Assembly (NCBI GenBank): GCA_020717935.1
Contig: DYDK01000039.1
Span: 1 to 10,843 of the forward strand
DNA from: Desulfocapsa sp.
GTDB taxonomy: Bacteria; Desulfobacterota; Desulfobulbia; Desulfobulbales; Desulfocapsaceae
DNA: 10,843 nt
Direction of reading: 5' to 3'
Shown: one piece after another, positions 1 to 6,468 of the stretch
Layout: every line of letters starts with the position of its first letter
Numbering within the stretch: the first letter of the stretch is position 1
The notes under the pieces: generated by a model
What the model was told of the DNA's origin: nothing
Databases searched by the model: none
What the model saw: the letters and a program-made list of their open reading frames with translations, nothing else
Made by a program: the position numbers and the translations under genes

Positions 1-78
1 ATGAAACAGAGGGTTCCAAGGCTATTGCTTATCCATGATTGACGAGGTCTGTATCTTGATTTTTGTTTTTACAATCTC

Positions 79-858
79 TTACTGCGCAACTTCAATGCTG
101 TCTTCCTGCCCCATACCGAGACCTGTATCAACCATGGCCGCCGCCAAAGCTTCATCGGAGGCAGCATCACCATCAAGTCGTGCCTGACCAGCAAGAACGG
201 CCTCAGCAACACAGGAAACAACCAAGCGAAGAGAACGCAACGAGTCATCATTACCTGGAATCATAAAATCAATGCCGTCAGGATCACAGTTGGTATCAGC
301 AAGGGCCACCACGGGAATATTTAACTTCTGGGCCTCACTGACAGCAATGGACTCTTTTTTAGGATCAACAATAAAAAGGACAGATGGCAATTTCTTCATG
401 TTTTTGATGCCACCAACATTTCTCTCCAGCTTAATTCTCTCCTTTTCCATCAGGCCAATCTCTTTCTTGGGAAAACGATGGATAGAACCATCTTCCTGCA
501 TGGACTCAATCAACTTCAAACGATCCACGCTATTTTTTACCGTTTGAAAATTAGTCAACATCCCGCCAAGCCAACGATGATCAACATAATACATATTACA
601 TCGTTTAGCCTCTTCCTGTACAATCGCTTGAGCTTGCCTCTTGGTGCCAACAAACAACACCGAACCACCTTTCGACATCTCTTTGCTCAGAAAATCACAT
701 GCTGTATCAAACATGCGTTTCGTCTTATCAAGATTAATAATATAAATCCCGTTTCGAGGCCCATAAATATAAGGCTTCATTTTAGGATTCCAACGACGGG
801 TCTGATGGCCAAAATGCAGGCCAGCCTGAAGCATTTCTTTTACTGTGGCAAATGACAT
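79..858 (-). CDS. rpsB: 30S ribosomal protein S2
   Basis: S2 is a late-assembling small-subunit protein that sits at the head-body junction, near the mRNA exit side. The 259-residue product has the family hallmarks: the opening [39 protein letters not shown] at about 21-40, the GTKRQAQ stretch at about 71-77, [10 protein letters not shown] at 95-104, and [12 protein letters not shown] at 158-169 before the [10 protein letters not shown] segment. Length is normal for the family, with a short variable acidic tail. The ATG start is supported by GGAG at 864-867, five bases upstream. The gene is separated from the ribosomal array by the terminator at 1909-1942 and the YkgJ-like gene, so it probably has its own promoter in 859-1105. 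In most bacteria tsf follows rpsB, but no tsf start is visible in bases 1-78. Identification is secure. Confidence 0.98.
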   Translation of the reverse strand: MSFATVKEMLQAGLHFGHQTRRWNPKMKPYIYGPRNGIYIINLDKTKRMFDTACDFLSKEMSKGGSVLFVGTKRQAQAIVQEEAKRCNMYYVDHRWLGGMLTNFQTVKNSVDRLKLIESMQEDGSIHRFPKKEIGLMEKERIKLERNVGGIKNMKKLPSVLFIVDPKKESIAVSEAQKLNIPVVALADTNCDPDGIDFMIPGNDDSLRSLRLVVSCVAEAVLAGQARLDGDAASDEALAAAMVDTGLGMGQEDSIEVAQ

Positions 859-1016
859 TTTTTCTCCATTTTCTGGTTAAACCTCCATCCCCAATTTATC
901 ACCATTACACCTGAAAGAAGCTCATGGCAACACCAGTAAAAGCAGAGGATGTGTGTATTTTACCTTCCTTTTACCCTACCCCGACCACCGAGGAAAGGAT
1001 TAATAATAAAATACAC

Positions 1017-1045
1017 TTTTTACCATGAGATATTTTATTTTGCAA
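1017..1045 (-). promoter_or_regulatory. Candidate sigma70-type promoter for rpsB
   Basis: On the minus strand, TTGCAA (1040-1045) and TAAAAA (1017-1022) are separated by exactly 17 bases, with a TG one base before the -10 box (extended -10 form). Each hexamer matches consensus at only about four positions. If used, it would give an rpsB leader of roughly 150 nt, long enough for S2-mediated autoregulation. The 247-base gap 859-1105 holds no gene and this is the best promoter-like pair I found in it. AT-rich DNA gives such matches by chance. Confidence 0.3.
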
Positions 1046-1105
1046 GAAAATCAGAATCTCAACAAATAATATCGTCATTTAAATCCAGACGCTCACTTGA
1101 GTCGC

Positions 1106-1756
1106 TTATCGCAATACTAACGATGATTTGCCAGTCAAAAACAATTTTAACCAATCAAAGGCAAATTGTAAAAACATGTCGTCATTTTTTTGCAGGCTTT
1201 CTTTGTGAGCTCTACTGAAACGAAACTGATCAAGAATTCGTTCACGATTCACGAACTTTCTAAAACCATCAATATCATAACAGGCCATAAAAGCCATTTG
1301 CTGTTTCGGGCCCCCACTCCCCTCCCCCTTCCATGGGTTATTTGCAAAAAGAGAATCGATTTCTGTCCAAGCGTCATTCATAGTGTTATAATCATGGATC
1401 TGCTGTTCACGAATCCATTGACTAACAGTTATTTTTTTTTGCTCATTATGTCCAAGACAATATGTATGACGGGCTAAAAAATAATAGTCCCTCCTTCGAC
1501 CACTGACCATGTTTCGATCAACCGCGCGCTCAAGAGGATAAGTACGACACGCCGTTGGGCGGTCTGTATAAACCGAACAGCCATCCTGAGCCAGAAATGG
1601 GCACGCATTTTCTTTATCATCATTAAGTTTCAACATCACCGCTGGAAAATAAGGATGAACACCTTGTGCTAACCGTGTAAATTGACGCATAAAAGATTCA
1701 GAGTCACACTGTAATTTTTTTTTCAAGCGAACAATGTCATAAGGATAGAGAAACAT
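1106..1756 (-). CDS. YkgJ-family cysteine-cluster protein, main part (apparently frameshifted at its 5' end)
   Basis: This frame encodes 216 residues of the YkgJ family, often labelled a zinc- or iron-chelating domain; its biochemical role is poorly known. The family signature continues as NACPFL (C52), DGCSVY (C60), RPTACRTYPL (C70) and TYCLGH (C100). The C-terminal half (FMACYDIDGFRKFV, then LQFAFDWLKLFL) resembles longer family members. The ATG at 1754-1756 is suspect as a start. It has no good Shine-Dalgarno, and it falls inside the family's usual 'MFLYPYD' segment, which normally follows a first cysteine cluster. That cluster is encoded just upstream in another frame (1757-1869), and this frame has a stop (TAA, 1766-1768) immediately before it. 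The intact product would be about 254 residues. It lies between the alpha-operon terminator and rpsB. Family call is firm; functional status is uncertain. Confidence 0.8.
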   Translation of the reverse strand: MFLYPYDIVRLKKKLQCDSESFMRQFTRLAQGVHPYFPAVMLKLNDDKENACPFLAQDGCSVYTDRPTACRTYPLERAVDRNMVSGRRRDYYFLARHTYCLGHNEQKKITVSQWIREQQIHDYNTMNDAWTEIDSLFANNPWKGEGSGGPKQQMAFMACYDIDGFRKFVNRERILDQFRFSRAHKESLQKNDDMFLQFAFDWLKLFLTGKSSLVLR

Positions 1757-1869
1757 ATCAACTTTTTACAACAAAACATAAAACAGTCAACACTGGTATG
1801 ACACGAAAAGTAGAAGGGGTCTTTTCCCAATGGAACCATCCCTTCTGGGAATACTTTATTAGGATTCAT
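1757..1869 (-). pseudogene. Displaced N-terminal part of the YkgJ-family gene, in a different frame
   Basis: From an ATG at 1867-1869 this frame encodes 36 residues, starting MNPNKVFPEGMVPLGKDPF and ending in the first YkgJ cysteine cluster: C23, C29, C33 and C34 in FSCHTSVDCFMFCCKK. It then reaches a run of five A (plus-strand T, 1763-1767). Adding one A, or slipping back one base after AAA AAG, joins it directly to V-D-MFLYPYDIVRL of the downstream frame, the expected family continuation. Without that, this frame runs on into nonsense and stops at 1723. The alternatives are a sequencing or assembly homopolymer error, a true inactivating mutation, or recoding. The start is uncertain: ATG 1837-1839 (MVPLGKDPF) is also possible, but its AAGGG touches the start codon. 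Confidence 0.65.
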
Positions 1870-1871
1870 AG

Positions 1872-1899
1872 ATTTTACCAACGCCCGAATAATTATCAA
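1872..1899 (-). promoter_or_regulatory. Candidate promoter for the YkgJ-family gene
   Basis: TTGATA (1894-1899) and TAAAAT (1872-1877) on the minus strand are spaced by 16 bases, each one mismatch from the sigma70 consensus. The pair sits just downstream of the alpha-operon terminator, where an independent promoter is needed. The -10 box ends only two bases before the ATG at 1867-1869, so transcripts would start at or just inside that codon. Either the mRNA is leaderless, the real start is ATG 1837-1839, or this match is fortuitous. Confidence 0.35.
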
Positions 1900-1908
1900 A
1901 AATATACC

Positions 1909-1942
1909 AAAAAAAAAGCTGACATGAAAAATCATGTCAGCT
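1909..1942 (-). terminator. Intrinsic terminator of the spc-alpha ribosomal array
   Basis: On the minus strand the RNA would fold as AGCTGACATGA, a UUUU loop, then TCATGTCAGCT: a perfect 11-bp stem (arms 1932-1942 and 1917-1927). A run of nine U (1909-1917, whose first base also closes the stem) follows. It lies about 80 nt after the rplQ stop. The plus-strand direction has no U-run after the stem, so it acts one way. This is a textbook Rho-independent terminator and marks the end of the array. Confidence 0.95.
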
Positions 1943-2022
1943 CATTCATATCAGCTCTCTTTTATACTTGTTTATAAGGGGACAATCACAAGATACATAT
2001 CCCTATAGTCCCTAAACAGCAA

Positions 2023-2409
2023 TCAACTCTCAACAGGAACAGTAAGAGCCTCCTCGTATCCAACAAGCTCAAGAATTGCCATGGGTGCAGCATCTCCCTG
2101 ACGAACACCAGTTTGAATAATTCGTGTGTAACCACCATTACGATCAGTAAATTGGAGATGTATAACATCAAATAACTTTGCAACAACATCTCGACTGCGA
2201 ATATAGCTCAATGCCTGCCGCTTAGCATGAAGGTCGCCCCTTTTTGCAAGAGTAATCATCTTATCTGCTATTCGACGCGCCTCTTTAGCCTTAGGTGTGG
2301 TCGTTACTATCCGCTCATGCTCAAAAAGAGAAGTAACCATATTTCTAAACATCGCCTCTCGATGAGAAGATGTTCTTCCAAGTTTTCTACCAGAATTTCT
2401 ATGTCTCAT
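2023..2409 (-). CDS. rplQ: 50S ribosomal protein L17
   Basis: L17 is a large-subunit protein near the polypeptide exit tunnel. The 128-residue product begins [20 protein letters not shown], the conserved family opening, followed by [16 protein letters not shown] and [19 protein letters not shown]. It has the C-terminal signature [10 protein letters not shown] and [11 protein letters not shown] at 92-117. Length matches the family. The ATG is preceded by GAGGA (2417-2421) at seven bases. It is the last gene of the alpha operon as in most bacteria, 69 bases after rpoA, and is followed by a strong terminator. Identification is secure. Confidence 0.98.
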   Translation of the reverse strand: MRHRNSGRKLGRTSSHREAMFRNMVTSLFEHERIVTTTPKAKEARRIADKMITLAKRGDLHAKRQALSYIRSRDVVAKLFDVIHLQFTDRNGGYTRIIQTGVRQGDAAPMAILELVGYEEALTVPVES

Positions 2410-2451
2410 TGATTGATCCTCAACTTATTCCGTTGATGGAATAGATATACA

Positions 2452-2470
2452 TTCGTTCTTTTATAACGAA
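2452..2470 (-). repeat. Small hairpin in the rpoA-rplQ spacer
   Basis: TTCGTT (2452-2457) and AACGAA (2465-2470) are perfect six-base arms around a seven-base AT loop, just after the rpoA stop. No U-run follows on the minus strand, so it is unlikely to terminate. It could stabilise the rpoA 3' end or be chance. Confidence 0.4.
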
Positions 2471-2478
2471 CAAAAAAA

Positions 2479-3519
2479 TTATTCGATCTCTTCAGACTTT
2501 TTAATAACTTCAGGAGCAACCCAATTCTCAAATTTCAGACCAAGAGTCAAATCCCTTTCAGCAAGCAAGGCCTTAATTTCATTGAGAGATTTACGACCAA
2601 AATTCTTTGTCTTTAACATCTCTTGATCCGTTTTTTGACAAAGTTCACCGATAAAATTTATATCAGCATTCTTCAAACAATTGGCAGAACGGACAGAAAG
2701 CTCCAAATCTTCTACTGGTTGATTCAAAAATTCATTTTCAAAAGGATCAGGGCTATTTGTGCTAACTGGTTCGGGCTCGGCAGAACTTTCATCAAAATTA
2801 ATAAAAATAGTCATCTGCTCCTTCAAAATTTTAGCCGCATAGGCCAAAGCATTTTCAGGTTTTACACTCCCATCCGTCTCAATTTCAAGGGTTAATTTAT
2901 CAAAATCAGTCTGCTGCCCAACACGGACCTGAGATACAGTATATTGTATCTGCTTGACCGGAGTAAAAATAGCATCAATGGGAATTTGACCAATAACAAG
3001 ATTCTCTTTGTTCTGGCGTTCTGCCGGCTGATACCCCTTTCCCCATTCAACGGTCAACTCAGTATAAAATCGAGACTTCCCGGTTAAAGTACAGATCAGT
3101 TGTTCACTATTCATGACCTCAACAAAAGAAGAACCTTTAATATCAGCGGCTGTTACCGGCCCTGGTCCTGTTTTATCAATAACTACTGTCTGCGTTTCAG
3201 ACTTGTTAAGCTTTAAACGAACCTGCTTAAGATTCAAAATGATTTCACTCACATCCTCAACAACATCCTTCATGGCTGTAAATTCATGAAGAGCACCATC
3301 AATCTTAACAGCTGTAATTGCCGCGCCTTGAATCGAAGATAGCATAATTCGACGTAACGAATTACCAATGGTCGCAGCAAAACCTCTCTCAAGGGGCTGA
3401 CAAATAAATTTACCAAAAGTATCTGAATGCCTATCTTTATCAACCTCTAACTTTTCAGGTTGAATCAATTGCCGCCAGTTACGGTAAAATGGAATATTTT
3501 CTTCAGCAGTTTGGGTCAT
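2479..3519 (-). CDS. rpoA: DNA-directed RNA polymerase subunit alpha
   Basis: Alpha dimerises to seed RNA polymerase assembly and its C-terminal domain contacts UP elements and activators. The 346-residue product has an N-terminal assembly domain (about 20-245) with the core motif [12 protein letters not shown] at 52-63, and [20 protein letters not shown] at 78-97. An acidic, proline-containing linker (about 243-265) leads to a C-terminal domain with SVRSANCLK at 275-283. R277, N280 and K283 there correspond to the DNA-contacting R265, N268 and K271 of E. coli alpha. [11 protein letters not shown] (306-316) follows. It is slightly longer than E. coli alpha (329) because of extensions at both ends. 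The ATG has GAAGGA (3525-3530) five bases upstream. It sits between rpsD and rplQ, the usual alpha-operon position, after an unusually long 161-base spacer. Confidence 0.98.
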   Translation of the reverse strand: MTQTAEENIPFYRNWRQLIQPEKLEVDKDRHSDTFGKFICQPLERGFAATIGNSLRRIMLSSIQGAAITAVKIDGALHEFTAMKDVVEDVSEIILNLKQVRLKLNKSETQTVVIDKTGPGPVTAADIKGSSFVEVMNSEQLICTLTGKSRFYTELTVEWGKGYQPAERQNKENLVIGQIPIDAIFTPVKQIQYTVSQVRVGQQTDFDKLTLEIETDGSVKPENALAYAAKILKEQMTIFINFDESSAEPEPVSTNSPDPFENEFLNQPVEDLELSVRSANCLKNADINFIGELCQKTDQEMLKTKNFGRKSLNEIKALLAERDLTLGLKFENWVAPEVIKKSEEIE

Positions 3520-3680
3520 ATGATTCCTTCTCTGCGTAATATCTTCTTATATAAGAAATTCTGACACAAGGGGATCTATATATACTTTTCAACTATAAAA
3601 ATCGCCACTCATGAGAACACTCGTTCAATCTTATCTTGTAAGAGAAAAGAAATATATTTTCCCTCAAAAAAATAAAAAAA
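3520..3680 (-). other. Long rpsD-rpoA spacer with three small palindromes
   Basis: This is the largest gap inside the array. It holds TCTTA-tcttg-TAAGA (3629-3643), CTCATGAG (3608-3615) and the 14-base perfect palindrome TTCTTATATAAGAA (3544-3557). On the minus strand a T-rich tract directly follows the rpsD stop with no stem before it, so it is not an intrinsic terminator. I found no convincing -35/-10 pair. It may be an RNA-processing region or an internal regulatory leader for rpoA. Confidence 0.4.
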
Positions 3681-4310
3681 TTATTTGGAATAGAGTTCAA
3701 CAATAAGATGTTCCTGAATAGGCATAGTCAACTCTTCACGATTAGGAAGGGCTTTAATAGTCGCCTTAAAATTATCCTTATCAAGCTCTAACCAACTGGG
3801 AACACCACGACGAGCAACAGCCTCTAAATTTTCAAGAATAAAGGCATTCTTACGACTTTTTTCCTTGACAGTTATTTCATCTCCAGCGACAACAAGAAAC
3901 GAAGGGATATTAACTTTTTTCCCATTCACCAAAATATGGCTATGTAAAACAAATTGACGAGCCTGATTCCTTGATGAAGCGAGACCTATGCGAAAAATTG
4001 CGTTATCAAGCCTTCGTTCAAGATTGACCAGCAAATTTTCACCAGTCACCCCTTTTTGTCGATCGGCTTTATGAAAGCAAATTCGGAACTGACTTTCAAG
4101 AACACCATACATGTTTTTTACTTTCTGTTTTTCTCGTAATTGCAAGGCATAATCAGAAACTTTCTTAAATCGAGCCTGACCATGTTGCCCAGGCCCAAAA
4201 GCCCTCCGTTCAAAGGAGCATTTATCAGAATAACACCTGTCACCTTTCAAATATAATTTCAGGTTCTCACGCCTGCAACGGCGACATGCTGCACCTATAT
4301 CTCTTGCCAC
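3681..4310 (-). CDS. rpsD: 30S ribosomal protein S4
   Basis: S4 binds 16S rRNA early and nucleates 30S body assembly; in E. coli it also represses the alpha operon. The 209-residue product carries a complete zinc knuckle, C9-x2-C12-x13-C26-x4-C31, marking the zinc-binding form. FGPGQHGQ follows at 38-45, and an S4 RNA-binding domain lies at about 98-160 ([20 protein letters not shown], then [15 protein letters not shown]). The C terminus ([13 protein letters not shown]) is typical. The start is GTG at 4308-4310, fixed by GGAGG at 4318-4322 seven bases upstream and by the conserved M-A-R-D opening. It lies between rpsK and rpoA. Identification is secure. Confidence 0.98.
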   Translation of the reverse strand: MARDIGAACRRCRRENLKLYLKGDRCYSDKCSFERRAFGPGQHGQARFKKVSDYALQLREKQKVKNMYGVLESQFRICFHKADRQKGVTGENLLVNLERRLDNAIFRIGLASSRNQARQFVLHSHILVNGKKVNIPSFLVVAGDEITVKEKSRKNAFILENLEAVARRGVPSWLELDKDNFKATIKALPNREELTMPIQEHLIVELYSK

Positions 4311-4370
4311 TTAAAATCCTCCATCTTCTGCTCGCTTAGATTAACAATTAAATATACGGTGTCCTGAACT

Positions 4371-4769
4371 TTATACACGACGGCGCTTGGGAGGCTTACA
4401 ACCATTATGAGGCACAGGTGTAACATCACAAATTCGAGTCACCTCAAAGCCAGTAGTAGCTAAAGCCCGTAAAGCAGCCTCTCTTCCAGGCCCAGGCCCT
4501 TTTACTTTAACTTCGACCTTTCGCATCCCATGATCAACCGCTTTCTGACTTGCTTCAGCAATGGCGTTCTGTGCAGCAAAAGGAGTACTTTTTCGTGACC
4601 CCTTAAAACCTAAAATTCCTGCACTACACCATGATATAACATTTCCCTGGGTGTCTGATATGGTCACAATAGTATTGTTAAATGTTGAATAAATAAATAC
4701 AATACCTTCGGGAATATTCTTCTTTACCTTTTTTTTATTGCGTGCACTCGCACGTTTCGCACCGGCCAT
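4371..4769 (-). CDS. rpsK: 30S ribosomal protein S11
   Basis: S11 forms part of the 30S platform and helps shape the mRNA exit site with S7. The 132-residue product contains [12 protein letters not shown] at 28-39, the central [15 protein letters not shown] at 53-67, the [14 protein letters not shown] loop at 90-103 and the C-terminal [18 protein letters not shown]. Asn122-Gly123 is the site corresponding to the isoaspartate-forming pair known in E. coli S11. The lysine-rich N terminus (about 5-17) is ordinary for the family. The ATG is preceded by AAGG (4777-4780) at seven bases. It starts 20 bases after rpsM. Identification is secure. Confidence 0.98.
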   Translation of the reverse strand: MAGAKRASARNKKKVKKNIPEGIVFIYSTFNNTIVTISDTQGNVISWCSAGILGFKGSRKSTPFAAQNAIAEASQKAVDHGMRKVEVKVKGPGPGREAALRALATTGFEVTRICDVTPVPHNGCKPPKRRRV

Positions 4770-4789
4770 AGTTTTACCTTTTCAATTAA

Positions 4790-5158
4790 TTATTTACGGC
4801 GAGCTGCTGCTCCACGACGAGGGCCTTTACGGGTTCGCGCATTCGTCTTCGTCTTCTGCCCACGGCAAGGAAGACCCATCCGATGTCGTTTACCACGATA
4901 ACATCCAAGATCCATAAGTCTCTTAATATCCATAGAGACCTCCCGTCGACGATCACCTTCCACCGTATATTCATCCTCAATAATTTTGCGAATACGACTT
5001 ACATCATCTCCACTCAAATCATCACTATTCATGGTAAAAGGCAAATCAGCTTTTGCAAGAATCTGTCTAGCCGATGTCAGCCCAATACCATGGATATAGG
5101 TCAAAGCACGATCCATATGTTTATTTTTCGGAAGGTCAACTCCTGATAAGCGTGCCAA
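4790..5158 (-). CDS. rpsM: 30S ribosomal protein S13
   Basis: S13 lies in the 30S head, makes bridges to the large subunit and contacts tRNA. The 122-residue product has [10 protein letters not shown] at the start, [14 protein letters not shown] at 21-34 (helix-two-turn-helix region), [20 protein letters not shown] at 70-89 and the basic tail [16 protein letters not shown] at 100-115. It uses a TTG start (5156-5158). No in-frame ATG exists before residue 15, which lies inside conserved sequence, and GAGGAG (5167-5172) stands eight bases upstream. It is the first gene of the alpha operon proper, 54 bases after rpmJ. I do not see a clear S4-type leader structure in that short gap. Confidence 0.98.
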   Translation of the reverse strand: MARLSGVDLPKNKHMDRALTYIHGIGLTSARQILAKADLPFTMNSDDLSGDDVSRIRKIIEDEYTVEGDRRREVSMDIKRLMDLGCYRGKRHRMGLPCRGQKTKTNARTRKGPRRGAAARRK

Positions 5159-5166
5159 AATTGTAT

Positions 5167-5172
5167 CTCCTC
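5167..5172 (-). promoter_or_regulatory. Ribosome binding site of rpsM (supports TTG start)
   Basis: GAGGAG on the minus strand, eight bases before the TTG at 5156-5158. It is the only strong site near the conserved M-A-R-L opening of S13. Confidence 0.8.
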
Positions 5173-5212
5173 AAAAAGTCTATTTAAGATAAACGAAAAA
5201 AACTCCAGTAAA

Positions 5213-5326
5213 TCACCCTTGCCGCTGTTTATGCTTTTTCAGCTTACAAGATACCCTCACAACACCATTTCGTTTAAATATCTTACAATCACCACACATT
5301 TTTTTTACCGATGCCCGCACTTTCAT
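5213..5326 (-). CDS. rpmJ: 50S ribosomal protein L36, zinc-binding form
   Basis: This 37-residue gene encodes the smallest large-subunit protein, which binds 23S rRNA. The product begins [19 protein letters not shown] and ends [13 protein letters not shown]. The zinc ligands are C11-x2-C14 and C27-x4-H32, the full C+ type pattern. The ATG (5324-5326) is preceded by a weak AGAGA at nine bases, directly after the infA TAG stop, so translational coupling with infA is likely. It sits in the standard infA-rpmJ-rpsM order. Identification is secure despite its size. Confidence 0.97.
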   Translation of the reverse strand: MKVRASVKKMCGDCKIFKRNGVVRVSCKLKKHKQRQG

Positions 5327-5340
5327 AAGTTAAATTCTCT

Positions 5341-5580
5341 CTATTTAGTCTTTTTAGCACCACCCTTAGCCCTAAATGTCACTCTCCCACGAGAGAGGTC
5401 ATAAGGGGAAAGCTCTATGGTTACCCGATCACCAGGTAGTATTTTGATAAAGTGCATCCTCATCTTGCCTGATATATGTGCCAATACCTTATGACCATTA
5501 TCTAACTCAACTCGAAACATTGCATTTGGGAGAGGTTCAACAATGGTACCTTCGACCTCAATAGCTTCTTCTTTTGCCAT
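5341..5580 (-). CDS. infA: Translation initiation factor IF-1
   Basis: IF-1 is an OB-fold protein that binds the 30S A site and works with IF-2 and IF-3 in initiation. The 79-residue product has [20 protein letters not shown] at 5-24, [13 protein letters not shown] at 29-41 and [20 protein letters not shown] at 47-66, all family signatures. It is a few residues longer than E. coli IF-1 (72) because of a basic tail (AKGGAKKTK). The ATG follows AGGG (5587-5590) at six bases. A six-base-arm hairpin (5591-5606) lies directly upstream of that site. It sits between map and rpmJ. Confidence 0.98.
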   Translation of the reverse strand: MAKEEAIEVEGTIVEPLPNAMFRVELDNGHKVLAHISGKMRMHFIKILPGDRVTIELSPYDLSRGRVTFRAKGGAKKTK

Positions 5581-5590
5581 ACCACACCCT

Positions 5591-5606
5591 GAATTTCAAT
5601 AAATTC
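5591..5606 (-). repeat. Hairpin abutting the infA ribosome binding site
   Basis: GAATTT (5591-5596) and AAATTC (5601-5606) are perfect arms with a four-base loop. On the mRNA the stem ends immediately before the AGGG site of infA. It is weak and AT-rich, so chance is possible. Confidence 0.35.
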
Positions 5607-5656
5607 GAAATCGTAAAAGGTTTTAATATAATATAGATCTGCAAAAAAGAGAAGAT

Positions 5657-6436
5657 TTATTTTCCCTTGACAGCAAAGTCCTGCCGTAAACTTAAAATAA
5701 CAGGACCATTGGCAGTAGCTGCAACAGAATGTTCAAAATGAGCGGAATTTTTTTTATCGACGGTAACAACTGTCCATCCATCTTTGAGAACTCTCACATC
5801 ATGCTTTCCCGCATTTACCATAGGTTCAATGGCGAGTACCATTCCTTCCACAATACGCGGGGAACTGCCTCGCTGGACAAAATTTGGTATTTCAGGGCCT
5901 TCATGTAAGGATTTTCCTATTCCATGCCCCACAAACTGACGAACCACAGCAAAACCATTATGCTCGACAGATTTCTGAACCACATTAGAAATATCAGAAA
6001 TCCGATTTCCAACCTGAACCTGTTCAATTGCCAATTCTAACGACCTCTCAGTCACCTTTAGCAACTTTTCCTTATCCGCGTCAATAACACCTACAGGCAA
6101 TGTGACCGCTGAATCTCCAAAAAAACCTTTAAAAAAAACGCCAAAATCCAGTGAAACAATATCACCCTTGTTTAATTTCCTTTTTCGAGAAGGAATTCCA
6201 TGCACAACTTCTTCATTTATAGAAACACATAAACAAGCAGGAAAATCTCTATACCCTTTGAATGCAGGCTTAGCTTTATGTTTATTACACAACTCTTCAG
6301 CTAATTGATCTAAGTCAAAAGTGCTTACTCCAGAATCAACAATCCTCTCCAACGACAAAAGGACTTCGGCAACAATCTGATTAGCTTCATACATATAAGC
6401 AATTTCAGCAGGAGTCTTTATAAAGACAGTCTTCAC
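5657..6436 (-). CDS. map: Methionine aminopeptidase, type I
   Basis: This metalloenzyme removes the initiator methionine from nascent proteins when the second residue is small. The 259-residue product has the pita-bread fold motifs. The metal ligands D97, D108, H171, E204 and E235 are all present (LDFGVFFKGFFGDSAVT, VGHGIGKSLHEGPEIPNF, LAIEPMV, SAHFEHS), as are the active-site histidines H79 and H178. The numbering matches E. coli exactly. There is no N-terminal zinc-finger extension, so it is the short class. The start I favour is GTG at 6434-6436: the frame upstream has no ATG, GTG or TTG back into secY. No good ribosome site lies at a normal distance; instead the GTG overlaps the stop of an eight-codon ORF (6433-6459). 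Initiation may therefore depend on coupling. It sits between secY and infA. Confidence 0.96.
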   Translation of the reverse strand: MKTVFIKTPAEIAYMYEANQIVAEVLLSLERIVDSGVSTFDLDQLAEELCNKHKAKPAFKGYRDFPACLCVSINEEVVHGIPSRKRKLNKGDIVSLDFGVFFKGFFGDSAVTLPVGVIDADKEKLLKVTERSLELAIEQVQVGNRISDISNVVQKSVEHNGFAVVRQFVGHGIGKSLHEGPEIPNFVQRGSSPRIVEGMVLAIEPMVNAGKHDVRVLKDGWTVVTVDKKNSAHFEHSVAATANGPVILSLRQDFAVKGK

Positions 6437-6459
6437 CCCATGATGATCAACTCCGACAT
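6433..6459 (-). CDS. Possible eight-codon leader ORF coupled to map
   Basis: An ATG at 6457-6459, with GAGGAG at 6463-6468, opens an eight-codon frame reading MSELIIMG and ending in TGA. Its stop overlaps the GTG start of map as GTGA. The ribosome site right after the secY stop is much better placed for this ATG than for the map GTG, 26 bases away. It may be a coupling device, or the true map N terminus with a frame change at the GGGG run. No function is known. Confidence 0.4.
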   Translation of the reverse strand: MSELIIMG

Positions 6460-6468
6460 AGACTCCTC

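Noticed and set aside
1..78. Start of tsf downstream of rpsB
   Set aside because: tsf usually follows rpsB, but the only minus-strand ATG here (35-37) stops after four codons and nothing resembles the EF-Ts N terminus. The 78 bases look like spacer.
478..855. Plus-strand open frame of 125 codons within rpsB
   Set aside because: Entirely antisense to S2, whose conserved protein explains the sequence; low-complexity product with no domain.
949..1218. Plus-strand open frame of 89 codons between rpsB and the YkgJ gene
   Set aside because: No ribosome site, no recognisable domain, and its 3' half overlaps the YkgJ-family coding sequence in antisense.
1918..1935. Start of the YkgJ frame at ATG 1933-1935
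   Set aside because: That extension would be encoded by the terminator hairpin and its U-run, giving a hydrophobic phenylalanine-rich stretch; later ATGs fit the family better.
1986..2189. Minus-strand open frame within rplQ
   Set aside because: Out-of-frame shadow of the well-conserved L17 gene.
3664..3680. T-rich tract after rpsD as an intrinsic terminator
   Set aside because: No stable stem precedes the U-rich tract, and rpoA downstream normally shares the transcript.
5159..5212. S4-binding pseudoknot leader before rpsM, as in the E. coli alpha operon
   Set aside because: The 54-base gap shows no clear paired structure beyond the ribosome site; I could not support it by eye.
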